A stretch of 64,000 nucleotides of DNA from Pontibacillus chungwhensis. Lineage in GTDB: Bacteria > Bacillota > Bacilli > Bacillales > BH030062. Location: the NCBI RefSeq assembly GCF_030166655.1, contig NZ_CP126446.1, forward strand, positions 1,364,001 to 1,428,000, read 5' to 3'. The notes beneath the pieces are model-generated. The model was not told the DNA's origin, did no database searches, and saw only the letters and a list, made by a program, of their open reading frames with translations. The position numbers and the translations under genes were made by a program. Shown piece by piece: positions 8,717-17,010 of the stretch. Every line of letters begins with the position of its first letter. Position 1 is the stretch's first letter.

Positions 8717-11275
8717 TTGAGTAAAAAGAAATCGACTTTTACAAGACTGGCGTTGACAACTGCCCTTATTAGTAGTTTATTTGCCACTTCACCTATGCAG
8801 TCTGTAAAAGCAGAAACCACATCAAACACGGTCACTGCAGAATGGACGCGTCAGATGGCGCAGAATTTTGAGCGTACGAGCGAGAACACAGCTCCAGAAA
8901 TCGACGCTGACTTTAAAGTAGTTGCCGAGGACTTATGGATCTGGGACACGTGGCCTTTACGAAACCGTGATGGATCTTTAGCAGAGATTAATGGTTACAA
9001 AGTTCAATTCGCACTAACAGCTTCAAAGGATTACACGTGGGGTGGACGTCACGACCACGCGGTTATCCGTTATTTCATCTCTGAAGATGGAGAGAACTGG
9101 GAAGTCGGCGGCGTAGCGTATGACCCAGAGAAAGCATACGGTTCTCGTCAGTGGGCTGGTTCTGCGATGATGGACGATTCCGGTAAAGTCACATTATTTT
9201 ACACAGCTTCAGGTCGTAAGGAAAACGAAACAGCTCAGAACCACTTTGAACAGCGATTAGCGAAAACAGAGCTTTACATGTTTGAAGACAACGGGGAGTT
9301 CTCAGTAGAAAACACTGGAGAACACCAAATCCTGGCTGAAGCAGATGGTACATATTACGAAACGCAAGATCAGAAGACAGGAAGTATTATTTATTCTTTC
9401 CGTGACCCATGGTTCTTCCAGGACCCGGCTACTGGTGAAGAGTACATTCTTTTCGAAGGAAATACAGCTGGGTACGAAAAATCATTAGACCCAAGTAACA
9501 TTGGAGATGAGGAGTTCCGTGCTACACATGACGTTCCTGAAGGGTCTGAAGACTTTAATGGAAACATCGGGATTGCAAAAGCGACGGATAAAAGTTTAGA
9601 TAACTTCGAACTTCTTCCGCCACTACTTGAAGCAGACGGTGTGAACCAACAGTTAGAGCGACCGCATATTGTCGTGAAAGATGGAAACTATCATTTATTT
9701 ACGATCAGTCACCAGTTCACGTTTGCTCCAGGTCTTGATGATGGGATTGACGGATTGTATGGTTTCGTGAACGATTCCCTTCGCGGCGACTACAAACCAA
9801 TGAACGACAACGGCCTTGTAGTAGCGAACCCTGAAAGTGATCCATTCCAGACTTATTCTTGGGCGGTCCTTCCGAACGAGAACGTGATCAGCTTCATTAA
9901 CGAATTTACGGATAACGGAGAAGCGATTAAAGGTGGTCAGTTCGCACCGACTCTTGAGATCAACCTTGATGGTGAGAACTCTGAAATCACAGGCGTTCTT
10001 AATGAGGGTGAAATTGAGTATCCAGAAACAGAAGAGGACACAACACCTGCTTGGAGTGCTGACGCTCTAGAAGAATACAAACTTACAGAAGAGACTACAG
10101 CGCCGAATTTTGATGTAAAAGAATTAGATCAGATGACTGAAGACTACCATGTATGGGATACGTGGCCTTTACGTAACAAGGACGGTTCAATTGCAAAAGT
10201 AAAAGGACAATACGTTCTATTCTCTCTGACGGCTCCATCAGACGTACTACCAGGGAAGCGTCATGACATTGCAGAAATTCGCTATTTCACGTCTAAAGAC
10301 GGTCAGAATTGGGAGCTTGCTGGGGAAGTATTTGAAGGTGACGACGCGCTCGGTTCTCGTCAGTGGGCAGGATCTGCGATGGTTGAGAACAACGAGATTC
10401 ACATGTTCTACACAGCAACAGGTCGTAAGGGAGAAGAAAACCTTTCTTACGAGCAGCGTTTAGCGACAGCTTCTGCTAAGATGACAGGTCAAAATGGTGT
10501 AACGTTCAAAGACTGGTCAGAGCATCAAGTAATTTTAGAGCCAGAAGGTGAGCTGTACCAGACACAAGAGCAGTCTGAAGCAGGCGACATTGCGTACACG
10601 TTCCGTGATCCATGGTTCTTCCAAGATCCACAAACAAACGAAGAGTACATCTTGTTTGAAGCGAACACACCAGGTACACCACTTGAGCGTGCTCGTGAAA
10701 ATCACAAGCCAAATGAATTCGCAACCATTTTTAACGGTTCGATCGGTATTGCAAAAGCGATGAACGATGACTATACGGAGTTTGAAGCACAAGAACCTCT
10801 TCTTGAAGCAGAGCGTGTGAACCAGGAGTTAGAGCGCCCGCACATTGTGGTAGAAGATGGCGAGTACTACCTGTTCACGAATACGCATAAGCATAAATTC
10901 GGTCCAGGACTTGCTGGTGAGGACGGTCTTTATGGTTTCAACGCAGACTCTCTTAAAGGGGACTATAAGCCTCTAAACGAAAGTGGTCTTGTGATCGCGA
11001 ACCCTGAAGAAGATCCATTCCAGGCGTATTCTTGGATGGTTATACCGAACATGAACGTATTAAGCTTCGCGAACTTCGATAACTTAAACGGTCTTGAGAT
11101 TGGCGATCTTGGCGCTCAATCTGAAGAATATCAGTTCAGCCACTTTGGCGGAACATTAGCTCCAACGCTACAGCTTGATGTAGATGGTATGGAGACTTCG
11201 ATTGAAGGCACACTTGAACAAGGCCAGTTATTCGAATCAAAAAATAACGGGAAAGCAAAAGGGAAAAATAAATAA
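8717..11275 (+). CDS. Secreted double-domain GH68 fructosyltransferase (levansucrase-like)
   Basis: An 852-residue exported protein with two complete GH68 catalytic domains in tandem. GH68 enzymes split sucrose and polymerise fructose into levan or inulin. Signal peptide about 1-32 (basic start, hydrophobic stretch, SVKAE cleavage). Domain 1 (about 45-430): WDTWPLRN with nucleophile Asp77, SRQWAGSA, FRDPWFF Asp230, LERPHIV acid/base Glu314. Domain 2 (about 450-835) repeats them at Asp481, Asp631 and Glu706. Ordinary family members have one domain (about 450-500 residues). The C-terminus is a short Lys/Gly/Asn tail. TTG start at 8717 follows GGAGGG. The fructanase gene follows directly. Confidence 0.92.
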   Translation: MSKKKSTFTRLALTTALISSLFATSPMQSVKAETTSNTVTAEWTRQMAQNFERTSENTAPEIDADFKVVAEDLWIWDTWPLRNRDGSLAEINGYKVQFALTASKDYTWGGRHDHAVIRYFISEDGENWEVGGVAYDPEKAYGSRQWAGSAMMDDSGKVTLFYTASGRKENETAQNHFEQRLAKTELYMFEDNGEFSVENTGEHQILAEADGTYYETQDQKTGSIIYSFRDPWFFQDPATGEEYILFEGNTAGYEKSLDPSNIGDEEFRATHDVPEGSEDFNGNIGIAKATDKSLDNFELLPPLLEADGVNQQLERPHIVVKDGNYHLFTISHQFTFAPGLDDGIDGLYGFVNDSLRGDYKPMNDNGLVVANPESDPFQTYSWAVLPNENVISFINEFTDNGEAIKGGQFAPTLEINLDGENSEITGVLNEGEIEYPETEEDTTPAWSADALEEYKLTEETTAPNFDVKELDQMTEDYHVWDTWPLRNKDGSIAKVKGQYVLFSLTAPSDVLPGKRHDIAEIRYFTSKDGQNWELAGEVFEGDDALGSRQWAGSAMVENNEIHMFYTATGRKGEENLSYEQRLATASAKMTGQNGVTFKDWSEHQVILEPEGELYQTQEQSEAGDIAYTFRDPWFFQDPQTNEEYILFEANTPGTPLERARENHKPNEFATIFNGSIGIAKAMNDDYTEFEAQEPLLEAERVNQELERPHIVVEDGEYYLFTNTHKHKFGPGLAGEDGLYGFNADSLKGDYKPLNESGLVIANPEEDPFQAYSWMVIPNMNVLSFANFDNLNGLEIGDLGAQSEEYQFSHFGGTLAPTLQLDVDGMETSIEGTLEQGQLFESKNNGKAKGKNK

Positions 11276-11332
11276 CCTTTTTCCGTTCTTAAAGAATGAG
11301 CACGACTGGTACAAGTAGAGAAAGAAACACAG

Positions 11333-11366
11333 GGGAGCTAGTCTAGTAGGCTAGCTTCCTTTTATA
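11333..11366 (+). terminator. Hairpin between the GH68 and GH32 genes
   Basis: GGAGCTAG and CTAGCTTCC pair with one bulge, followed by TTTTAT. A weak terminator or processing hairpin that could lower fructanase expression relative to the GH68 gene. Confidence 0.45.
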
Positions 11367-11378
11367 GAGGTGAATGAC

Positions 11379-12953
11379 ATGACGAAAATGAAACAATTGC
11401 TGATTAGCGGTGTGGTTATTTTGGTGCTAATCGTGGCCGTTTCCATCTGGTACGTCCTGCAAAAAGACGAACCAGATACGATCGAGGAAACGAGTAAGGC
11501 AACGAATGCTTCTTATGACGAGCCATGGCGCCCGCAATTTCACTACACACCAGCAGAGAATTGGATGAACGATCCTAATGGAATGGTGTACTATAAAGGA
11601 AAGTACCATCTGTTCTATCAGCACAATCCAAAAGGCGACCAGTTTGGTCATATGAGCTGGGGCCATGCGGTAAGTGAGGACCTTGTCCATTGGAAAGAGC
11701 TCGACGTAGCCATGACACCAGATGAGAACGGGATGATTTTCTCAGGAAGTGTCGTCGTTGATGATGATAATACGAGCGGTCTTTTCCCAGAGGACGAGGG
11801 CGGTCTGATTGCTTATTATACAAATGCGGGTGATGTTCAGGACCAGCGCCTGGCATATAGTACAGACGAAGGGAAGACGTGGACGAAGTATGAGGAAGGG
11901 AATCCCGTTGTACCGAATCCAGGGATAAAAGACTTCCGCGACCCCGTCGTAATGTGGCATGAGGAAACAGAGAAGTGGGTGATGCTTCTCGTTGCGGGAG
12001 ACAAGGTAATGTTTTATGAATCGGAGAATCTTGTGGATTGGTCTTATAGTAGTGAGTTTGGTGCTGAACACGGGGCTCACGGAGGTGTTTGGGAAACGCC
12101 TGAACTGTTTGAACTTGCAGTCGATGGTGATTCTGACAATAAGAAATGGGTGCTTCAGGTGGACATGAACCCAGGAAGCATCGCTGGTGGATCTGGAAGC
12201 CAGTATTTTATCGGTGATTTCGATGGAAAAGAATTTAAACTGGACCCCGATCAAACCGAGACGAAATGGACCGATTACGGGAAAGACTTTTATGCCACCC
12301 AAGCCTTTAACAATATGGACCGTGTCGTTTGGATTGCCTGGATGAGTAATTGGCAGTATGCGGCTGATATCCCGACCTCCCCGTGGCGCGGTGCGATGAG
12401 TATTCCTCGTGAAGTGAGTTTGACGACAAACGACAGAGGCGAAATGCTTCTCACCCAGCAGCCTATCGAAGAATTACAGAACCTGCGCGGTGAGAAATTG
12501 ATGGAGATGGAGAACCGAACGCTTAACGGAACCATGGCGATGCCTGAGTTTGATCAGAGTAGCTATGAAATCGTGGCCACGTTCCGAGTCGATGAGGCGA
12601 ATGAGTTCGGCTTTAAAGTGGCAGAAGGTGAAGGTGAAGAGACGATCGTCGGCTATGACGACCGGAATAACTACCTCTTCACAGACCGGAACAACTCCGG
12701 TAAAACCGATTTCCACCCGGAATTCGGCGGCGTCTACCGCGCCCCGATGGAGGCGATGAATGGGTATACGATTAAGCTTCACATTTATGTCGATGAATCT
12801 TCTGTAGAGGTATTCGGAAATAATGGGCAGAAAGTGTTAACCAATCAGATCTTCCCGACTGAAGGTAGCGATGGCCTGTCGATCTATTCTTACGGAGGAA
12901 CTGTGAAGATTGAGTCTTTAGAGGTTTATGATATGAAATCGATGCATGAATAA
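11379..12953 (+). CDS. Membrane-anchored GH32 fructanase/levanase
   Basis: A 524-residue glycoside hydrolase family 32 enzyme that releases fructose from levan, inulin or sucrose. An N-terminal hydrophobic segment (about 6-28, LLISGVVILVLIVAVSIWYV) without a lipobox or clear cleavage site suggests a membrane anchor. Catalytic motifs: WMNDPNGMVYYKGKYHLFYQ with the nucleophile Asp, FRDPVV, and WETPELF, where the usual Cys of the ECP motif is Thr but the acid/base Glu is kept. A C-terminal beta-sandwich covers about 380-520. ATG 11379 follows AGAGGTG; a GTG at 11370 overlaps that site. It is paired with the GH68 gene, suggesting turnover of self-made levan. Confidence 0.9.
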   Translation: MTKMKQLLISGVVILVLIVAVSIWYVLQKDEPDTIEETSKATNASYDEPWRPQFHYTPAENWMNDPNGMVYYKGKYHLFYQHNPKGDQFGHMSWGHAVSEDLVHWKELDVAMTPDENGMIFSGSVVVDDDNTSGLFPEDEGGLIAYYTNAGDVQDQRLAYSTDEGKTWTKYEEGNPVVPNPGIKDFRDPVVMWHEETEKWVMLLVAGDKVMFYESENLVDWSYSSEFGAEHGAHGGVWETPELFELAVDGDSDNKKWVLQVDMNPGSIAGGSGSQYFIGDFDGKEFKLDPDQTETKWTDYGKDFYATQAFNNMDRVVWIAWMSNWQYAADIPTSPWRGAMSIPREVSLTTNDRGEMLLTQQPIEELQNLRGEKLMEMENRTLNGTMAMPEFDQSSYEIVATFRVDEANEFGFKVAEGEGEETIVGYDDRNNYLFTDRNNSGKTDFHPEFGGVYRAPMEAMNGYTIKLHIYVDESSVEVFGNNGQKVLTNQIFPTEGSDGLSIYSYGGTVKIESLEVYDMKSMHE

Positions 12954-12957
12954 GGGA

Positions 12958-12994
12958 AAGGCCTGGCTGCTTTTATAGTAGCCGGGCTTTTTTT
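12958..12994 (+). terminator. Terminator after the GH32 gene
   Basis: GCCTGGCT pairs with AGCCGGGC (one G-T pair), followed by seven T. Confidence 0.85.
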
Positions 12995-13007
12995 AGGTTT
13001 TGGGATG

Positions 13008-13272
13008 AAGGTGGGGGATGCGAGGTCGAGAAAGTGGCTTTGCGCGGCTAAAAAGAGATACGCGAGGTCGAGAAAACGTTTTGTTACGTCTAGAAAAGAG
13101 GAGGGGATGACGAGTAAGCGGATCGCCACGGCTAGAAAGCTAGATAGGACGACGAGAAAAGAGCGCCCACGGCTAAAAAGAAAGAAACGACGTCTAGATT
13201 CTTTGTCAGAACGTCTAAATATCAGACGCTACGTCTAAATTCCTGGCCAGGACGTCTAAAACCCCCCTCCCT
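13008..13272. repeat. Array B: about 12 degenerate ~20-bp units
   Basis: The spacer between the convergent GH32 and beta-lactamase-like genes holds units of about 20-22 bp with cores such as ACGTCTAGAAAAG, ACGGCTAGAAAG, ACGACGAGAAAAG and GGTCGAGAAAG, each followed by about ten variable bases. The last four units have the core ACGTCTAAA or ACGTCTAGA. Layout (YG-NNN-AAAG-like core, purine-rich strand +) matches array A, but the core bases differ. No higher-order repeat is seen. Confidence 0.8.
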
Positions 13273-13287
13273 CATATAAGATGACAC

Positions 13288-14073
13288 CTAATCCTTCGCG
13301 ATCTCCTCCGCAATCCATTGCCCAACAGAGGCAATCATCTCACGGCCTTCCTGATTTCTACTAAGACCATCCGTTAAAACAGCCGCATAAATGGTTTTAC
13401 CTCTATATTCAAAAATCCCCGCATCATGTTCAGCACCTTCGAGCTCACCGGTTTTATGATAGGTCATAATCTCTTCAGAAGAAGTAAACGAACCGAGCAG
13501 GTCTTTGAACTGCTGGTTTTGTAAGACTTTTTTCATTTTCATTTGATCTTCTTTTATAAAAAGGGGATGGTGTTCATATATCGCCTGCAAACAGGTAACC
13601 ATATCTCTGGCTGTTGTCCAATTTTCTAAACCGTTTTCAATCGCTTCTGAATCCATAAAGAAACGCTCGATCACCGAATGCTCACAGCCGAGCTGCTTCA
13701 ATAGGGCATTCACGTTTTCCATACCGACTGCTTCTAATACTAAGTTTGCAGCGGTGTTATCCGATACGATAATCATCAGTTCGATCAGCTGCCGCAGAGT
13801 ATAGTCTTGTTTCCCGGATAAATAGTGAATCACTCCAGCACCCCCAACGGTTTCAGTGGGATGGATGTTTTGGACGTTATCTAAATTGAGGGTTCCCGCC
13901 TGATGCTGACGAAAGGCTTCCATCATGATGGGAACTTTAATGACGCTTGCCGCACGAAGGGATGTGTCTTCATCGCGGGAAAAGAGGGGCGAGTCTCCTG
14001 CTGTGATGAGGATCGAGGCAGAAGCGTTTATTTGATGAAGTCTACGTTCCATTCTATCTTGTAAGGTGTTCAT
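13288..14073 (-). CDS. Class A beta-lactamase-like serine hydrolase
   Basis: A 261-residue protein of the Beta-lactamase2 type. Catalytic motifs in order: SVIK (SxxK) near residue 43, SDN near 104, a Glu-containing omega-like segment MDSEAIENGLENW near 143, and HKTGELEG (KTG) near 210. There is no signal peptide or lipobox, and no upstream in-frame extension supplies one, so it is predicted cytoplasmic, odd for a beta-lactamase. GAGGAG precedes ATG 14073. It could be a real beta-lactamase or a related hydrolase; resistance should not be assumed. Confidence 0.8.
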   Translation of the reverse strand: MNTLQDRMERRLHQINASASILITAGDSPLFSRDEDTSLRAASVIKVPIMMEAFRQHQAGTLNLDNVQNIHPTETVGGAGVIHYLSGKQDYTLRQLIELMIIVSDNTAANLVLEAVGMENVNALLKQLGCEHSVIERFFMDSEAIENGLENWTTARDMVTCLQAIYEHHPLFIKEDQMKMKKVLQNQQFKDLLGSFTSSEEIMTYHKTGELEGAEHDAGIFEYRGKTIYAAVLTDGLSRNQEGREMIASVGQWIAEEIAKD

Positions 14074-14179
14074 TAAGAGAATTCTCCTCTCGCTTCCATC
14101 TATACGACTTGGAAGGTATTGGGTACCTATTATCCTATCAAAAGATCGCGCATATACAAGCGAAAGAAACGCGCGTTAG

Positions 14180-14285
14180 CACACTAAAGGGATGAAGGGT
14201 GTCAGACACGCAGCGTCACGCTAATGCACTAAAGGGTGTCTGACACCCGGCACTGTGGTAATGCATTAAAGGTTGTGTCGGAATT
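14180..14285. repeat. 37-bp-phased palindromic repeat, 2-3 units
   Basis: GTGTCAGACAC at 14199-14209 and GTGTCTGACAC at 14236-14246 are exactly 37 bp apart; a decayed third copy (TTGTGTCGG) falls at the next step near 14273. Linkers end in ACTAAAGG or ATTAAAGG. Confidence 0.75.
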
Positions 14286-14311
14286 TGTCAAAATCCGTCG
14301 TACGGTTATGG

Positions 14312-14340
14312 TTGCGGTGCAGTTTGGGCTGATATATAAT
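14312..14340 (+). promoter_or_regulatory. Sigma-A promoter for the lacI-sugar operon
   Basis: TTGCGG (14312-14317) and TATAAT (14335-14340) are separated by 17 bp, with a LacI-type operator 12 bp downstream. Confidence 0.7.
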
Positions 14341-14352
14341 CGAGTCAACAAA

Positions 14353-14368
14353 TTGAAAACGGTTTCAA
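14353..14368. promoter_or_regulatory. LacI-type operator 1
   Basis: TTGAAAACGGTTTCAA, a near-perfect palindrome with a central CG as bound by LacI/GalR-family proteins, just after the -10 box. A second copy lies 68 bp downstream. The lacI-type gene that follows is the likely partner; CcpA could also bind. Confidence 0.75.
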
Positions 14369-14420
14369 AAGGAGTTGAGTCCGACTCAGTGGTCTTTTGA
14401 AACTTTTATTCTATGAAATT

Positions 14421-14436
14421 TTGAAATCGGTTTCAA
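14421..14436. promoter_or_regulatory. LacI-type operator 2
   Basis: TTGAAATCGGTTTCAA, same motif as operator 1, between the promoter and the regulator start. Centres are 68 bp apart, compatible with looping or cooperative binding. Confidence 0.72.
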
Positions 14437-14465
14437 AAATCTTTTTCCTCGAAAGGAGGGTGGTT

Positions 14466-15476
14466 ATGGTAACGATTGATGATGTGGCGAAGCGGGCTGG
14501 GTTATCGAAATCGACGGTTTCAAGAGTAATCAACGATTATCCCCACGTCTCCATTAAGAAGAAAGAGAAAGTGTTTGAGGCGATGAAGGAGCTTGGGTAT
14601 GTGCCGAATTCATCTGCGAGGAGTCTTCGGAATAAGAAGACGAAGATGATTGCGGTGCTCGTGCCGCGCATTATGAACCCGTTCTTCGGACAGTTAGCTG
14701 AATCAATGGAAATCCAGGCAGCGAAGCATGGCTATCAGCTACTGATCTGCCAGACGATGTACTCAACGGAAACGGAACTCAAGCACCTCGAGCTTTTGAA
14801 AATGAGGCAAGTTGATGGGATGATCTTAACGTCGCTCGAGAATGACTGGGATGTTGTGAAAGAATACTTATCCTACGGTCCGATGATTCTCTGTAATGAG
14901 TTTGAAGAAGAGGCTACGATTCCGACCGTAAAGTTTGACCAGGTGCACGGAGGCTATGTGGCTACCAAACATTTAATCAGACAAGGACATAAGAAAATCG
15001 CTTATTGCACGGGCGGGCAGAAGAGTAACGTAGGTCAGCACCGGAGAAGAGGCTTTGATCTTGCTTTCGAGGAATTCAATCTCAATTTTGATGAGCGATA
15101 TGGATTCTATGATGCGTTCTCGATTGAAGATGGCATCCGTATTTTCAAACACATTCATCAAATGCCTGATCCACCTACTGCCGTCTTTACGGGAAGTGAT
15201 GAAGTCGCAGCCGGAATCATTACAGGAGCGAAGGAATACGGGGTGAAGGTTCCTGAATCCCTTGCGGTAATCGGGTTTGATAACCAGGTGATCACGAAGG
15301 TGATGGACCCGAAGATCTCAACAGTCGAACAGCCCATCCCTTTTTTAGCGAAACGGGCGGTTGAAGTGATGTTAGACAGGATTCATCACAAAGGGAAAGA
15401 GAAGGAAGTCTATGAGTATCCACTAGAGTTAATTATTAGAGAGTCAACAGTCAGTCCAATCCGGGCTGTTGAATAA
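14466..15476 (+). CDS. LacI-family regulator of the alpha-glucoside operon
   Basis: A 336-residue LacI/GalR regulator. The DNA-binding headpiece is at 1-55 (VTIDDVAKRAGLSKSTVSRVINDY and hinge SARSLRN); the rest is a periplasmic-binding-protein-like sugar domain (about 60-330). I chose ATG 14466 because AAAGGAGGG lies 5-6 bases before it and the headpiece normally begins there; an earlier in-frame start at 14397 crosses operator 2. It heads the operon for a sugar ABC importer and an alpha-glucosidase, so it likely senses an oligosaccharide and represses through the two operators. Confidence 0.9.
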   Translation: MVTIDDVAKRAGLSKSTVSRVINDYPHVSIKKKEKVFEAMKELGYVPNSSARSLRNKKTKMIAVLVPRIMNPFFGQLAESMEIQAAKHGYQLLICQTMYSTETELKHLELLKMRQVDGMILTSLENDWDVVKEYLSYGPMILCNEFEEEATIPTVKFDQVHGGYVATKHLIRQGHKKIAYCTGGQKSNVGQHRRRGFDLAFEEFNLNFDERYGFYDAFSIEDGIRIFKHIHQMPDPPTAVFTGSDEVAAGIITGAKEYGVKVPESLAVIGFDNQVITKVMDPKISTVEQPIPFLAKRAVEVMLDRIHHKGKEKEVYEYPLELIIRESTVSPIRAVE

Positions 15477-15488
15477 ATCGCTTAAATG

Positions 15489-15502
15489 AAAGCGTGTTCA
15501 AA
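15489..15502. promoter_or_regulatory. Possible cre (CcpA) site before the sugar-binding protein
   Basis: TGAAAGCGTGTTCA matches the catabolite-responsive element consensus except one base, and lies 20 bp before the binding-protein start, where it could block transcription during growth on preferred sugars. Confidence 0.4.
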
Positions 15503-15522
15503 AATAAGGGGAGGTCTTTTTA

Positions 15523-16878
15523 ATGAAAATGAAGCACTGGTTGTTGTCGCTTATGTTGGTGTTGGTGTTTGTATTTGCCCTTGCAGCTTGTAGCGGAGAT
15601 GATGATACAACATCGTCTACGGATAACGAAGATGATTCTACAACGGAAGAAACAGATACATCATCAGATAATGGCGGAGAAGAAGCTGAAGGATCTGATG
15701 AAGTGGTCAAACTTGTTTATGCACGTGGGCAAGACTCCACAGAAGGCACGGCTAAGATTGTAGAAGCTTTCAATGAAGAGCATCCGAACATTCAGGTTGA
15801 ATTTCGTGAAATGCCTTCTGACTCAGGTCAACAGCATGACCAATATGTAACGATGCTAAACGCTGAGTCCTCTGAAATTGATGTGATGGACTTAGACGTA
15901 ATCTGGCCGGCTGAGTTTGCTCAAGCTGGTTACGTATTACCGCTTGATCGTTTCCTTCAAAAAGACGGCATCAACACAGATGACTACAACCAGGGAGCCC
16001 TTTCTGCTGCTACCTTCAACGGAAAACAGTGGGCTATGCCGAAGTTTATTGATACAGGACTATTATTCTATCGAACGGATATTATCTCAGAAGACCAAGT
16101 TCCACAGACTTGGGATGAGCTGATTGCCTCTGCTAAAGAAAATAAAGGCGCAGAAGGTACTGAATTTGGTTACTTAATGCAAGCAAAACAGTACGAAGGA
16201 TTAGTTACGAACGCCATTGAATACATCGCTTCTTACGGTGGTGCCATTCTGAACGAAGATGGAGAGGTCGTTGTAAACAGCCCGGAAACAGTCAAAGGGA
16301 TCTCCAAAATGGTTGAAGTCGCAACATCTGATTTCGTACCTGGTAACATTACAACCTTTACGGAAGTGGAATCGCACACAGCCTTTATCGAAGGACAGTC
16401 TCCATTCATTCGTAACTGGCCTTACCAGTGGAACCTAGCAAATGACGAGAACGAATCAAATATCGTTGGAAACATTGGTGTTGCACCACTTCCAGCAGGT
16501 GACGCAGGTTCTGCAGCAGCCCTTGGTGGTTGGATGACAGCGATTAACAAATACTCTGAGCATCCACAGGAAGCATGGGAGTTCGTTAAATTCATGACAG
16601 GCCCAGAAGGTCAGAAGATCTCTGCGATTCACGGTGGCTTAGCGCCAACGCTTCCGGCCCTATTTGAAGACGAAGAAATTCTTGAAGCGAACCCATTCTT
16701 TAAACAAGAAGGTTTCCAAGAAGGGCTTGAAGCAGCTGTTTCACGTCCTGTAGCGCCAAACTATCCAGAAGTTTCAGAGATTATTCAAATCAACATCTCA
16801 AAAGCGATCGCTGGTGAGATGACTCCAGAAGAAGCAGCCGCGAAGATGGAGGAAGAGTTACAAAAAGTTATGCAGTAA
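15523..16878 (+). CDS. Sugar ABC transporter substrate-binding lipoprotein
   Basis: A 451-residue extracellular solute-binding protein (family 1, MalE-like). The signal peptide ends in the lipobox LAAC with lipidated Cys near residue 23, followed by an acidic Ser/Thr/Asp/Glu linker (about 25-65), then the two-lobed binding domain to the end. ATG follows GGGGAGG. It captures a sugar for the two permeases downstream. The neighbouring GH13 enzyme points to isomalto- or malto-oligosaccharides, trehalose or sucrose. The very acidic linker would suit a saline habitat. Confidence 0.9.
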   Translation: MKMKHWLLSLMLVLVFVFALAACSGDDDTTSSTDNEDDSTTEETDTSSDNGGEEAEGSDEVVKLVYARGQDSTEGTAKIVEAFNEEHPNIQVEFREMPSDSGQQHDQYVTMLNAESSEIDVMDLDVIWPAEFAQAGYVLPLDRFLQKDGINTDDYNQGALSAATFNGKQWAMPKFIDTGLLFYRTDIISEDQVPQTWDELIASAKENKGAEGTEFGYLMQAKQYEGLVTNAIEYIASYGGAILNEDGEVVVNSPETVKGISKMVEVATSDFVPGNITTFTEVESHTAFIEGQSPFIRNWPYQWNLANDENESNIVGNIGVAPLPAGDAGSAAALGGWMTAINKYSEHPQEAWEFVKFMTGPEGQKISAIHGGLAPTLPALFEDEEILEANPFFKQEGFQEGLEAAVSRPVAPNYPEVSEIIQINISKAIAGEMTPEEAAAKMEEELQKVMQ

Positions 16879-16891
16879 GTCCATTCAGAGA

Positions 16892-16916
16892 GTAAGGTGA
16901 GGGCGACTCATCCTTC
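16892..16916 (+). other. Stem-loop after the binding-protein gene
   Basis: AAGGTGAG and CTCATCCTT pair over five bases without a T-tract. Such stems often protect the 3' end of binding-protein mRNA; here this is inferred. Confidence 0.35.
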
Positions 16917-17010
16917 CAACTTTATAAATGACATCCGTTTATATTGTCGGGGGGAGGAGTGCCCTTTTCTACTCTTTTGACCCTTTAGGGGAATAAAGGA
17001 GGAGGTTGTC

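Noticed and set aside
11742-12302. 186-codon antisense ORF within the GH32 gene
   Set aside because: It lies fully inside a gene with clear catalytic motifs and shows no domain of its own.
14180-14285. Transposon ends of a complete insertion sequence
   Set aside because: The 37-bp repeats are not paired around a transposase gene; no transposase is found anywhere in the window.
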